A stretch of 64,000 nucleotides of DNA, from the NCBI RefSeq assembly GCF_000328705.1, contig NC_019673.1, forward strand, positions 806,001 through 870,000. Reading direction: 5' to 3'. The notes under the pieces were generated by a model that worked only from the letters and a program-made list of their open reading frames with translations, searched no databases and had not been told where the DNA came from. This DNA comes from Saccharothrix espanaensis DSM 44229. GTDB taxonomy: Bacteria; Actinomycetota; Actinomycetes; Mycobacteriales; Pseudonocardiaceae. This document shows positions 55,020-63,121 of the stretch, in pieces. Numbering within the stretch: position 1 is the stretch's first letter; each line of letters begins with the position of its first letter. The position numbers were made by a program, and so were the translations under genes.

Positions 55020-56206
55020 GTGGGGTTGATGTCATGAACGAGCCCGAGTCCGCCACCGACGGCGGCAGCGGCAGCGGCAGCGGCGACAAGCTGATCAAGG
55101 TCGAGAACCTGTCGGTGGACTTCCCCACCGACGACGGCGTGGTGCACGCGGTGCGCGACGTGTCGTTCTCGCTCGGCGCGGGCGAGGTGCTGGGCATCGT
55201 CGGCGAGTCCGGCTCCGGCAAGTCCGTGTCCTCGATGGCGATCATGGGCCTGCTGCCCAAGACCGCGCAGGTCGGCGGCTCGATCCGGTTCAAGGGCCGC
55301 GAGCTGGTGGGCCTGAGCTACAAGCAGATGCAGCCGGTGCGCGGCAACGGCATCTCGATGATCTTCCAGGACCCGATGACGTCGCTGAACCCCGTCTACA
55401 CGGTGGGGTGGCAGCTGGCCGAGGCGTACCTGGCGCACCACGACGTGTCGAAGAAGGCGGCGTTCGCGAAGGCGATCGAGTCGCTCGAACTGGTCGGCAT
55501 CCCGCAGCCGGACCGCCGTGCGGCGCAGTACCCGCACGAGTTCTCCGGCGGCATGCGGCAGCGCGCGATGATCGCCATGGCGATCATCAACGACCCGGAC
55601 GTGATCATCGCGGACGAGCCGACCACGGCGCTGGACGTGACCGTGCAGGCGCAGATCCTGGACACGCTGCTGCGCATCCGGGACGAGACGCGCGCGGGCA
55701 TCATGATCATCACCCACGACCTCGGCGTCGTGGCGGGCATGGTGGACCGCGTGCAGGTCATGTACGGCGGCACGGTCGTCGAGCAGGGCGGCGTGGACGA
55801 GGTCTTCGAAGCCCAGCGGATGCCCTACACCGTCGGTCTGCTCGGCTCCATCCCGAACCCGCAGCTGCTCGGCAAGCGGCTCACCCCGATCAAGGGTGCG
55901 CCGCCCTCGCTGATGAACCTGCCCAAGGGGTGCTCGTTCTCGCCGCGGTGCCCGCTCGTGATCGACGAGTGCCGCGAGTCCGAGCCGCTGCTGCTGGAGA
56001 CCGACCGGCACGGCCACTTCGCGCGCTGCCACCGGTCGGCGCACCTGGCCACCATCGAGCACCCGCAGCGGCTGTTCGCGACCGAGGAGATCGGCGTGGT
56101 GGAGAACCCCGCGTCGCTCACCATGGCCAACCCGGACATCCCCGTCGCCGAGGACCTCGGTGTCGTGGAGGCGCGGCTGCACGAAGGGGAGAACCCGAGC
56201 TCATGA
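55016..56206 (+). CDS. Oligopeptide/dipeptide ABC ATPase (DppD/OppD type)
   Basis: The 396-residue ATPase has a Gly/Ser-rich linker near the N-terminus ([10 protein letters not shown]), Walker [18 protein letters not shown], signature [15 protein letters not shown], Walker [13 protein letters not shown] and H-loop [11 protein letters not shown]. The oligopeptide-transporter C-terminal domain has a four-Cys iron-sulphur-type motif ([15 protein letters not shown]...ARCH). ATG 55016 overlaps the permease stop. Confidence 0.93.
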   Translation: MSGVDVMNEPESATDGGSGSGSGDKLIKVENLSVDFPTDDGVVHAVRDVSFSLGAGEVLGIVGESGSGKSVSSMAIMGLLPKTAQVGGSIRFKGRELVGLSYKQMQPVRGNGISMIFQDPMTSLNPVYTVGWQLAEAYLAHHDVSKKAAFAKAIESLELVGIPQPDRRAAQYPHEFSGGMRQRAMIAMAIINDPDVIIADEPTTALDVTVQAQILDTLLRIRDETRAGIMIITHDLGVVAGMVDRVQVMYGGTVVEQGGVDEVFEAQRMPYTVGLLGSIPNPQLLGKRLTPIKGAPPSLMNLPKGCSFSPRCPLVIDECRESEPLLLETDRHGHFARCHRSAHLATIEHPQRLFATEEIGVVENPASLTMANPDIPVAEDLGVVEARLHEGENPSS

Positions 56207-57258
56207 CCACCACCACACAGTCCGACCCGCGGCCCGGCGGTACTCCGGCCGGGGGCGGCGGCGCGCCGCTGCTGGAGGTCAAGGACCTGGTCAAGTCGTT
56301 CCCGGTGCGCGGCGGCGGGATCATCCCGCGCACCGTGGGCCAGGTGCAGGCGGTGTCCGGCGTGTCGTTCGACCTGCGCGAGGGCGAGACCCTGGGCCTG
56401 GTCGGCGAGTCCGGTTGCGGCAAGTCCACGACCGGCCGGGCCATCCTCCAGCTGCACAAGCCCACCTCGGGCTCGGTCAAGTTCGAGGGCAAGGAGCTGA
56501 CCACGCTCGGCGGCCGGAGCCTGCGCGGCGTGCGCCGGGACATGCAGATCGTGTTCCAGGACCCGTACGCCTCGCTCAACCCGCGCTGGCAGATCAACGA
56601 GCTGATCTCGGAGCCGTTCAAGATCCACGGCACCGAGGCCGGCCAGAACGTCCAGCACCGGGTGAACGAGCTGATGGAGCTCGTGGGCCTCAACCCCGAG
56701 CACCGCAACCGCTACGCCCACGAGTTCTCCGGCGGCCAGCGGCAGCGCATCGGCATCGCCCGCGCGCTGGCGCTCAACCCGAAGCTCATCGTGCTGGACG
56801 AGCCGGTGTCGGCGCTGGACGTGTCCGTCCAGGCCGGCGTGGTCAACCTGCTCGAAGAGCTCCAGGAGCGGCTGGGCCTGGCCTACCTGTTCGTGGCGCA
56901 CGACCTGTCCGTGGTGCGGCACATCTCCGACCGGGTGGCCGTGATGTACCTCGGCAAGATCATCGAGCTGGGCGAGCGCGAGGACATCTACGCCCGGCCG
57001 ATGCACCCGTACACGCAGGCCCTGCTGTCCGCGGTGCCGGTGCCGGACCCCAAGCTGGAGCGCCGCCGGCAGCGGATCGTGCTCACCGGTGACGTGCCGT
57101 CCCCGGTGAACCCGCCCTCGGGCTGCCGCTTCCGCACCCGCTGCTGGAAGGCGCAGGACATCTGCGCCGTCGAGGAGCCGAAGCTGGAGGCGCGGGGCGA
57201 TGGGCTGGGCACGCTGTCGGCGTGCCACTTCGCGGAGGCTCGCTCGCTGGTGGGCTGA
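56203..57258 (+). CDS. Oligopeptide/dipeptide ABC ATPase (DppF/OppF type)
   Basis: The 351-residue second ATPase has Walker [22 protein letters not shown], a Q-loop [12 protein letters not shown], signature [15 protein letters not shown], Walker [14 protein letters not shown]-loop [10 protein letters not shown] and C-terminal [15 protein letters not shown]...SACH. ATG 56203 overlaps the previous stop (ATGA). It is the last gene of the five-gene importer operon; a 15-bp hairpin ends the transcript. Confidence 0.93.
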   Translation: MTTTTQSDPRPGGTPAGGGGAPLLEVKDLVKSFPVRGGGIIPRTVGQVQAVSGVSFDLREGETLGLVGESGCGKSTTGRAILQLHKPTSGSVKFEGKELTTLGGRSLRGVRRDMQIVFQDPYASLNPRWQINELISEPFKIHGTEAGQNVQHRVNELMELVGLNPEHRNRYAHEFSGGQRQRIGIARALALNPKLIVLDEPVSALDVSVQAGVVNLLEELQERLGLAYLFVAHDLSVVRHISDRVAVMYLGKIIELGEREDIYARPMHPYTQALLSAVPVPDPKLERRRQRIVLTGDVPSPVNPPSGCRFRTRCWKAQDICAVEEPKLEARGDGLGTLSACHFAEARSLVG

Positions 57259-57264
57259 TCCGCG

Positions 57265-57350
57265 ATGTGGGCCGGTCCGTGGTGTGGGCCGGTCCGTGGT
57301 GTGGGCCGGTCTGCGGAGTGGGTCGGTTCGCGTTGTGGGTCGAGTCGTTT
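57265..57350 (+). repeat. Degenerate GGTCCGTGGTGTGGGCC repeats after the ABC operon
   Basis: Two perfect 17-bp copies of GGTCCGTGGTGTGGGCC lie in tandem, flanked by decayed versions (GTCTGCGGAGTGGGTC, GTTCGCGTTGTGGGTC). Noncoding; another example of the slippage-type spacer seen elsewhere in the window. Confidence 0.85.
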
Positions 57351-57380
57351 TGCCAGTTGATCTGCGTTCGGCTGGGCGAG

Positions 57381-57415
57381 CGTCGGGGTCACCGCTTTTG
57401 GCGGTGGCCCCGACG
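57381..57415 (+). terminator. Terminator of the oligopeptide ABC operon
   Basis: CGTCGGGGTCACCGC and GCGGTGGCCCCGACG form a 15-bp stem with one mismatch around TTTTG, about 120 bp after the stop codon and just before the mshB promoter. Confidence 0.85.
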
Positions 57416-57435
57416 TCGTTGTCGGACCAGGTCTC

Positions 57436-57441
57436 TACGCT
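57436..57441 (+). promoter_or_regulatory. -10 box of mshB (leaderless start)
   Basis: TACGCT ends six bases before GTG 57448; no ribosome site lies between, so the mshB transcript is probably leaderless. Confidence 0.6.
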
Positions 57442-57447
57442 GATCCG

Positions 57448-58284
57448 GTGACGCTGACTGCTCCACCACGGCTGCTGCTGGTACACGCACACCCCGACGA
57501 CGAGAGCCTGTGGACCGGCGGCACCATCGCCCGGTACGCGGCGAGCGGCGTGCACGTCACCGTGGTCACCTGCACCCTCGGCGAGGAGGGCGAGATCATC
57601 CCGCCCGCACTGAGCGAACTGGCCGCCGGCGCGGCCGACCAGCTGGGTGGCTACCGGGTCGCCGAGCTCAGATCCGCGTGCGCCGCCCTGGGCGTGACCG
57701 ACCACCGGTTCCTCGGCGGCATCGGCCGCTGGCGGGACTCGGGCATGGCCGGAGTGCCGGCGAACGACCACCCGCGCGCGTTCGCCCGGGGGTCGCTCGA
57801 CGAGCAGGCCGCGGAACTGTCGGCGATCATCGCTTCGGTGAAACCGCAGGTGGTGGTCACGTACGACGCGTTCGGCGGCTACGGCCACCCGGACCACATC
57901 CGGGCGCACGAGATCACCACGGCGGCTGCCGGCGACGTCGACCGGGTGTTCCACGCGGTCACCTCACGGTCGGCGACGGAGACCGGCGCGGCGGCCCTGG
58001 CGACGTGGGACGACCTGCCGTGGCGGCTGCCCGAGCCCGGCGAGCTGCCGGTCACCGACGACGCGGAGATCACCACCGCGATCGACGTCTCCGAGCACCT
58101 GGTCGCGAAGTTGCGGGCGTTGCGCGCACACTCGACTCAGGTCAGCGTGTGGCAGGACGGCGCACGTGCCGCGTATGCGCTGTCGAACGGCATCGCGCAG
58201 CCGGTCGTGCAGGCCGAGTACTACGTGCTGGCCCGAGGCTCGGCCGACGGGGCCGGGGCGGACCTGTTCGGGGGTCTCGATTGA
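57448..58284 (+). CDS. mshB: Mycothiol biosynthesis deacetylase MshB (GlcNAc-Ins deacetylase)
   Basis: The 278-residue LmbE-like zinc deacetylase has the zinc motif HAHPDDE (about 13-19) and the second site GYGHPDHIRAH (His150). It removes acetate from 1-O-(2-acetamido-2-deoxy-glucosyl)-inositol, the second step to mycothiol, the main thiol of actinobacteria. MshB rather than the conjugate amidase Mca is favoured by the neighbourhood: the next gene matches the Rv1171-type membrane protein that follows mshB in M. tuberculosis. Confidence 0.92.
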   Translation: MTLTAPPRLLLVHAHPDDESLWTGGTIARYAASGVHVTVVTCTLGEEGEIIPPALSELAAGAADQLGGYRVAELRSACAALGVTDHRFLGGIGRWRDSGMAGVPANDHPRAFARGSLDEQAAELSAIIASVKPQVVVTYDAFGGYGHPDHIRAHEITTAAAGDVDRVFHAVTSRSATETGAAALATWDDLPWRLPEPGELPVTDDAEITTAIDVSEHLVAKLRALRAHSTQVSVWQDGARAAYALSNGIAQPVVQAEYYVLARGSADGAGADLFGGLD

Positions 58285-58670
58285 GGGAGCGGCTGGCGGT
58301 CGGGGTGCTGATGGTCGAGGCGTTCGTGCTGGCGGTGCTGGAGCTGTTCTTCCTGCCGATGCGCCTCGACGGCACGCTGCTGCCCCGGTTCTCCGACTAC
58401 GAGTTCCCGGTGACGGTGCTGCTGGCGCTGGTGACGACACCGCTGCTGGTGGTGCTCGCGTCCCGGTACGCGGACCGCGCGCTGACCGCCTCGGCACCGT
58501 TGCTGGTGTGGTTCGCGACGTTGTTGTTCTTCGCCCTGTTCGGGCCGGGCGGTGACGTGGTCATGCTGAACGACTGGCGGACGTTGCTGCTGTTCGCGGC
58601 GGGTGCGCTGCCCGGAGCGGTGGCGCTCGGGGCGTTCCTGGGGAGGATGGCCCGTGCCGGCGATCACTGA
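58281..58670 (+). CDS. Four-helix membrane protein downstream of mshB (Rv1171-like position)
   Basis: The 129-residue protein has four hydrophobic segments (VGVLMVEAFVLAVLELFFLP; VTVLLALVTTPLLVVLA; SAPLLVWFATLLFFALF; LLLFAAGALPGAVALGAF). TTG 58281 overlaps the mshB stop as TTGA. Its conserved place after mshB in actinobacteria suggests a linked role, but no activity is known. Confidence 0.78.
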   Translation: MRERLAVGVLMVEAFVLAVLELFFLPMRLDGTLLPRFSDYEFPVTVLLALVTTPLLVVLASRYADRALTASAPLLVWFATLLFFALFGPGGDVVMLNDWRTLLLFAAGALPGAVALGAFLGRMARAGDH

Positions 58671-59550
58671 TCGGGACGTCGTGCGCGCCCTGCGCCCGTT
58701 CGTGCGGGCGACCGGGCCGCTGCTGGACACCCTGCGCGAGACCAACCTGCTCGGGCTGCGCGACCGGACGGCGGAGGTCGGGGCGGACCGGCAGCTCGTG
58801 GAACGGCTGTGGGACCAGCTCGCGAAGGTGAAGGTGCCGGGGACGGCGGCCTGGGCCGGGATGACCGTCGAGCAGCGCGATTCCTGGTGGCTCAACCGGG
58901 TGGGGCGGTTGTTGTCCCTGCTCGCGGCGTTGCCGGGAGTGGGCGGGGCGCTGGCCGACCGGTTGCCGATCCAGTCGACGCTGGGCGCGGCCGGGCAGGG
59001 CCTGCTGCTCTCGGCGATGGCGGGCGAGCACGGGTTCACCTCGGTCGAGGACCGGGTGCGACTGCTGGCCTGGGTGCTGTTCCAGCGGGAGGTGGACGGG
59101 CTGGCGGCGGACGGCGACGTCCGGGCGGAGGACCTGGCCACCGAGGAGCTGACGTCTGATCTGGCCGGTGCCGGTGCCGGCGGTGCTGGGGCTGGAGTTG
59201 GTGCTGGGGCTCGGGTGGGGGCCACGTTCCGGGCTATCGGGCGGACGGTGTGGAAGCTCGCGAAGGTGCTGTGGCGGCTGGAGAACGAGCTGGACAAGCG
59301 GCCTCAGGGGCGGTTCTACCACCAGGCACTGGGGATGTTGCCGCTGGTGGGAGTGGTGGGGGACTACCTGGGGGAGAGGTCGGCGCTGCGCCGGGTGCGG
59401 ACGGCGGCCTACGAGTGGTTCGACGCCCAGCCCTCGCGTGCTGCTGCGACCGAGGGGGCGGGCGGGCCGGGTGAGGTGCCTGACGTGCCGGGTGTGCCCG
59501 GTGAGCCGGGTGTGCCGGGTGAGGTGCCTGACCTGCCGGGTGAGTCCTAG
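58654..59550 (+). CDS. Hypothetical protein with low-complexity linker and collagen-like tail
   Basis: A 298-residue protein of unknown function. A helical N-terminal domain (about 1-160; RALRPFVRATGPLLDTLRETNLLGLRDRTAEVG, GGALADRLPIQSTLGAAGQGLLLSAM) is followed by a Gly/Ala-rich linker (about 170-188). A second helical part follows (ATFRAIGRTVWKLAKVLWRLENELDKRPQGRFYHQALGMLPLVGVVGDYLGERSALRR). The tail repeats Gly-x-Pro-like triplets (PGVPGEPGVPGEVP). GTG 58654 follows GGGAGG by seven bases and lies 17 bp inside the previous gene. The glycine zipper-like middle (MLPLVGVVGDYLGERSALRRV) suggests membrane contact, which is inference. Confidence 0.75.
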   Translation: MPAITDRDVVRALRPFVRATGPLLDTLRETNLLGLRDRTAEVGADRQLVERLWDQLAKVKVPGTAAWAGMTVEQRDSWWLNRVGRLLSLLAALPGVGGALADRLPIQSTLGAAGQGLLLSAMAGEHGFTSVEDRVRLLAWVLFQREVDGLAADGDVRAEDLATEELTSDLAGAGAGGAGAGVGAGARVGATFRAIGRTVWKLAKVLWRLENELDKRPQGRFYHQALGMLPLVGVVGDYLGERSALRRVRTAAYEWFDAQPSRAAATEGAGGPGEVPDVPGVPGEPGVPGEVPDLPGES

Positions 59551-60282
59551 TCAGGCGGGGATCCAGTAGCGGTAGCGGTGGTGTTCGGTGCAGGAGAGCG
59601 TGGCGTAGAGCTTGAGGGCAGCGGTGTTGTGCTCGGCGACCTGGAGCGCGCAGCGCGTCGCCCCGTGCGCCACGCCCCACGCCGCCAGCCCGCCCATGAG
59701 GGCGCGCGCGACCCCGGCACGGCGTGCCTCGGGCCGGACCGCCAAGCGTGCGATGTGCAGCAGGTCGCCCACCACCGCCCCGCGCACCGCCGCCACGGTC
59801 CGACCGTCGCGCACCACCGTTCCGAAGCCGACTTCGGGGCCGCTACCCAGTACATGCTTCTGGGCGGGTGTGGGGTTGTCCTGGGCTGTGAGTTCCCACC
59901 ATGCGGACGTCGGGGTCGGTGAGACGTCCACGCCGGCGCCCTTCGGGGTGGCGAAGGAATCCGGCCGGCCGGTCAGGACCAGCGATTCCGCACCACCTGG
60001 GTGGTCCACGTCGATCCGCCAACCGGCGGCCGCGATCGCCGCCTCCGAGCGGGAGCCGACGACCACGTGGGCGGTCGGGGCGATGGCGTTGCGGGCCGCG
60101 AAGTCACCGACCGCGGCCAGCGCCTCGGGCACCGGGCAGCCCGGGGAACCGGTGGTCAGGGCGCTGTTCGCACGTCCGGTGAAGCCGCCGGCGGCGCGCA
60201 GTCGCCACTCGCCGAGGGGCACGTCGCGCAGTGCGGGCCAGGCGTCCGCGCAGCGCTGCTCCAACTCGGTCACCCGATCCAC
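59551..60282 (-). CDS. GNAT acetyltransferase with N-terminal extension
   Basis: A 243-residue protein. The N-terminal half is GNAT-like but degenerate (WRLRAAGGFTGRANSAL..., the pattern of two-domain GNATs). The C-terminal half is a canonical GNAT with the acetyl-CoA loop LAVRPEARRAGVARALMGGLAAWG and ALQVAEHNTAALKLYATLSCTEHHRYRYWIPA. The position before fdxC recalls an acetyltransferase upstream of fdxC in related genomes. GTG 60282 has GGAGG ten bases upstream. Substrate unknown. Confidence 0.85.
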   Translation of the reverse strand: MDRVTELEQRCADAWPALRDVPLGEWRLRAAGGFTGRANSALTTGSPGCPVPEALAAVGDFAARNAIAPTAHVVVGSRSEAAIAAAGWRIDVDHPGGAESLVLTGRPDSFATPKGAGVDVSPTPTSAWWELTAQDNPTPAQKHVLGSGPEVGFGTVVRDGRTVAAVRGAVVGDLLHIARLAVRPEARRAGVARALMGGLAAWGVAHGATRCALQVAEHNTAALKLYATLSCTEHHRYRYWIPA

Positions 60283-60357
60283 CCCCGCATCGTCCTCCGC
60301 CCTGGTAGACGGTGTTGTGTGAGGTGGAGCACGGTGCTGATAAGGCAAGCCTGAGCG

Positions 60358-60385
60358 TTGGACAATCGGACTCGCCGCGTACTCT
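60358..60385 (+). promoter_or_regulatory. Promoter of fdxC-dapC
   Basis: TTGGAC (60358-60363), a 16-bp spacer and TACTCT (60380-60385) form a good vegetative promoter 45 bp before the fdxC start. AGGAGAGCAG provides the ribosome site. Confidence 0.7.
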
Positions 60386-60429
60386 CCGGCTTGCGCGGTG
60401 TGGACCAGAACAAGAGCAGGAGAGCAGCA

Positions 60430-60756
60430 GTGACCTATGTGATCGCCCAGCCGTGCGTGGACGTGCTCGACAAGGCCTGCATCGAAGAGTGCCCCGTCGA
60501 CTGCATCTACGAAGGCGACCGGATGCTCTACATCCACCCGGATGAGTGCGTCGACTGCGGTGCTTGTGAGCCGGTGTGTCCCGTCGAGGCCATCTACTAC
60601 GAGGACGACGTCCCGGACGAGTGGAAGGACTACACGAAGGCGAACGTGGACTTCTTCGACGAGCTCGGCTCCCCCGGTGGCGCGTCCAAGGTGGGCAAGG
60701 TCAGCGCGGACCCGGCCTTCGTGAAGGCTCTCCCGCCGCAGGCGTCCCACGAGTGA
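60430..60756 (+). CDS. fdxC: Seven-iron ferredoxin (3Fe-4S/4Fe-4S)
   Basis: The 108-residue ferredoxin has cysteines C9, C17, C21 and C25 in the first half and C40, C43, C46 and C50 in the second ([17 protein letters not shown]). This is the FdxC/FdxA pattern with one 3Fe-4S and one 4Fe-4S cluster. The C-terminal extension of about 50 residues is usual for this type. It carries electrons for unknown partners, possibly the reductase at 8697. GTG 60430. It overlaps dapC by four bases, as fdxC and Rv1178 neighbour each other in mycobacteria. Confidence 0.95.
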   Translation: MTYVIAQPCVDVLDKACIEECPVDCIYEGDRMLYIHPDECVDCGACEPVCPVEAIYYEDDVPDEWKDYTKANVDFFDELGSPGGASKVGKVSADPAFVKALPPQASHE

Positions 60757-61835
60757 CCAAGCGGCTCCCGGACTTCCCCTGGGACTCCCTGGCCGACCAC
60801 GCCGCCAAGGCGCGCACGCACCCCGGTGGCGTGGTCGACCTGTCCGTGGGGACCCCGGTCGACCCGGTGCCGGAGGTCATCCAGGCGGCCCTGTCGTCGG
60901 TGGCCGCCGAACCGGGCTACCCCACCACGCACGGCACGCCGGAACTCCGCGAAGCCGTCGTGGGCGCGCTCGCCCGCCGGCACGGCGTGACCGGGCTCGA
61001 CCCGAAGGCCGTGCTGCCCACCATCGGCTCCAAGGAGCTCGTCGCCTGGCTGCCCAGCCTGCTCGGACTCGGTCCGGGTGACGTGGTGGCGATCCCGGCC
61101 CTGGCCTACCCGACCTACGAGGTCGGCGCGCGGCTGGCCGGGGCGACCGTGGCGCGGTTGGCCGACGGCGAGCCGCCGCCGGACGGGACGAAGCTGGTCT
61201 GGCTGAACTCGCCGTCCAACCCGACCGGGCGCGTCCAGTCGGCCGCGGCGCTGGCCCAGGCCGTGACGGACGCGCGCGCGGTCGGCGCGGTGGTCGCGTC
61301 GGACGAGTGCTACCTGGCCCTGCCGTGGGACGCGGCACCGGTGTCGGTGCTGCGGGACGAGGTGTGCGGCGGCTCGTGGGACGGGCTGCTGGCGGTCCAC
61401 TCGCTGTCGAAGTCGTCCAGCCTGGCCGGTTACCGGGCCGGGTTCCTGACCGGAGACCCGCGGTTGGTGGCGACGTTGCTGGAGGTCCGCAAGCACGCGG
61501 GGATGATCGTGCCCCGGCCGGTGCAGGCGGCGATCACGACGGCGCTGGGCGATGACGAGCACGTGGCGGCACAGCGGGCCCGCTACGGGCGTCGGCGCGA
61601 AGTGCTGCTGCCGGCGTTGAAGGCGGCGGGCTTCGCGGTGGACCACTCGGAGGCAGGGCTGTACCTGTGGTCTACGCGGGACGAGGACGCGTGGGACACG
61701 GTGGGGTGGTTCGCGTCGCGCGGCATCCTGGTCGCTCCTGGGACGTTCTACGGGCCCACAGGGGATCGGCACGTGCGGATCGCGTTGACGGCGTCGGATG
61801 AGCGGGTCGCGGCTGCGGTTGAACGGCTCTCCTGA
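60753..61835 (+). CDS. dapC: Succinyldiaminopimelate transaminase
   Basis: The 360-residue fold-type I aminotransferase has a substrate/PLP region ([26 protein letters not shown]), [18 protein letters not shown], and the PLP lysine Lys220 in [16 protein letters not shown]. It makes N-succinyl-LL-2,6-diaminopimelate or the reverse keto acid in the lysine/peptidoglycan pathway. dapD and dapE, the steps before and after, follow in this window. GTG 60753 overlaps the fdxC stop. Confidence 0.92.
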   Translation: MTKRLPDFPWDSLADHAAKARTHPGGVVDLSVGTPVDPVPEVIQAALSSVAAEPGYPTTHGTPELREAVVGALARRHGVTGLDPKAVLPTIGSKELVAWLPSLLGLGPGDVVAIPALAYPTYEVGARLAGATVARLADGEPPPDGTKLVWLNSPSNPTGRVQSAAALAQAVTDARAVGAVVASDECYLALPWDAAPVSVLRDEVCGGSWDGLLAVHSLSKSSSLAGYRAGFLTGDPRLVATLLEVRKHAGMIVPRPVQAAITTALGDDEHVAAQRARYGRRREVLLPALKAAGFAVDHSEAGLYLWSTRDEDAWDTVGWFASRGILVAPGTFYGPTGDRHVRIALTASDERVAAAVERLS

Positions 61836-61857
61836 GGTCGTTGAGCTTGGGCTTGGG

Positions 61858-61916
61858 GCTGAGAGAGCGGAAGAGCGAAGAGCGGAAGAGCGAAAAGCGG
61901 AAGAGCTAAAAGCGAC
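61858..61916 (+). repeat. GAGCGGAA/GAGCGAA short-repeat tract
   Basis: At least six imperfect 7-8-mers (GAGCGGAA, GAGCGAA, AAGCGGAA) run in tandem just after the dapC stop. Purine-only on one strand. Noncoding. Confidence 0.85.
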
Positions 61917-61948
61917 GCTCGCCGCTGGGCAGGCCTCCGGGGGAGGGG

Positions 61949-62079
61949 CCGCGTGGTCTCCCCGTATGGCCTGTCAAAGACCACCACCCTTGGTCAGGGA
62001 GCGCAAGCGAAGAGCGTGCTTGCGCTCCCTGACCAAGCGCGGTTGCCCTGCGGGCAGGCCATACGGGGAGACCACGCGG
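61949..62079. repeat. 131-bp nested inverted-repeat element between dapC and dapD
   Basis: A perfect 25-bp outer inverted repeat (61949-61973 with 62055-62079; left arm begins CCGCGTGGTCTCCCCG) encloses a perfect 19-bp inner inverted repeat (61990-62008 with 62018-62036; left arm TTGGTCAGGGAGCGCAAGC) with a nine-base loop. A small GCCC-tgc-GGGC hairpin overlaps the right arm. No open frame. It lies between convergent genes, so it may end both transcripts; its layout also fits a MITE or REP-like repeat spread through the genome. Confidence 0.93.
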
Positions 62080-62124
62080 TGGGTGGGGTGGGAGCTGGGG
62101 GTGGCTGGTGTGTGGGGTGTGTGG

Positions 62125-63096
62125 TTAGTCGTTGGCGTGTAGGGCGGCGTTCAGTTCTACGCCGGTGCCCTTGCGGGGCTTGACCTTGATGGTGCCGGTG
62201 GTCGAGTCGCGGATGAAGAGCAGGTTGGGGACGCCGGAGAGGGTGGCGGCCTTCACCACCGTGCCGTCTTCTGCGGTGATCTTGGTGCCGGCGGTGATGT
62301 AGAGGCCCGCCTCCACGACCGTGTCGTCGCCCAGGGAGATGCCCACGCCGCCGTTCGCGCCGATCAGGCAGCGTTCGCCGATCTCGATGACCTGCTTGCC
62401 GCCGCCGGACAGGGTGCCCATCACGGAGGCTCCGCCGCCGATGTCCGAGCCGTCGCCGACGACCACGCCGGCCGAGATGCGGCCTTCGACCATGGACGCG
62501 CCCAGCGTGCCGGCGTTGAAGTTCACGAAGCCCTCGTGCATGACGGTCGTGCCCGGCGCCAGGTGGGCGCCCAGGCGCACGCGGTCCGCGTCGCCGATGC
62601 GGACGCCGGACGGGATGACGTAGTCCACCATGCGGGGGAACTTGTCGACCGCGTAGACGGTCACCGGGCCACGGGCGCGCAGCTTGAGGCGGGTCTCCTC
62701 GAAGCCTTCCACGGCGCACGGGCCGTGGTTGGTCCACACGACGTTGTTCAGCAGGCCGAACACGCCGTCCAGGCTCTGGCCGTGCGGGCGGACCAGGCGC
62801 GCCGACAGCAGGTGCAGGCGCAGGAAGACGTCGTAGGTGTCCGACGGGGCGTCGGTCAGCTCGGCGATGCCCACCCGGACGCCGACCACCTCCACGTCGC
62901 GGTCGGTGTCCTGGCCGAGTTGCTTGGCGGCGGCTTCGCCCAGTTCGGCGGCGACCTCGGCGGCGGACAGGCGGACCGTGCCCGCTTCCGCCTCGCCGAG
63001 CTTCGGCGACGGGAACCAGGTGTCCAGCACAGTGCCGGTGGACGTGACGGTGGCCAGGCCGACGCCGTATGCGCCGATGGGGTTTGCGGTGCTCAC
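62125..63096 (-). CDS. dapD: 2,3,4,5-tetrahydropyridine-2,6-dicarboxylate N-succinyltransferase
   Basis: The 323-residue actinobacterial-type DapD has an N-terminal domain (about 1-130), then a left-handed beta-helix of hexapeptide repeats ([65 protein letters not shown]). The C-terminal strand is [19 protein letters not shown]. It transfers succinate from succinyl-CoA onto tetrahydrodipicolinate. GTG 63096 is only 25 bp from divergent dapE, with overlapping -10 boxes. Confidence 0.95.
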   Translation of the reverse strand: MSTANPIGAYGVGLATVTSTGTVLDTWFPSPKLGEAEAGTVRLSAAEVAAELGEAAAKQLGQDTDRDVEVVGVRVGIAELTDAPSDTYDVFLRLHLLSARLVRPHGQSLDGVFGLLNNVVWTNHGPCAVEGFEETRLKLRARGPVTVYAVDKFPRMVDYVIPSGVRIGDADRVRLGAHLAPGTTVMHEGFVNFNAGTLGASMVEGRISAGVVVGDGSDIGGGASVMGTLSGGGKQVIEIGERCLIGANGGVGISLGDDTVVEAGLYITAGTKITAEDGTVVKAATLSGVPNLLFIRDSTTGTIKVKPRKGTGVELNAALHAND

Positions 63097-63104
63097 GGGA
63101 CCAA

Positions 63105-63114
63105 ACGGTAACGT
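63105..63114. promoter_or_regulatory. Overlapping divergent -10 boxes of dapD and dapE
   Basis: ACGGTA (63105-63110) reads TACCGT on the minus strand, eight bases before the dapD GTG. TAACGT (63109-63114) reads toward dapE, seven bases before its GTG. The two boxes share two base pairs, so RNA polymerase can probably use only one at a time; both messages would be leaderless. Confidence 0.65.
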
Positions 63115-63121
63115 GCCGGAC

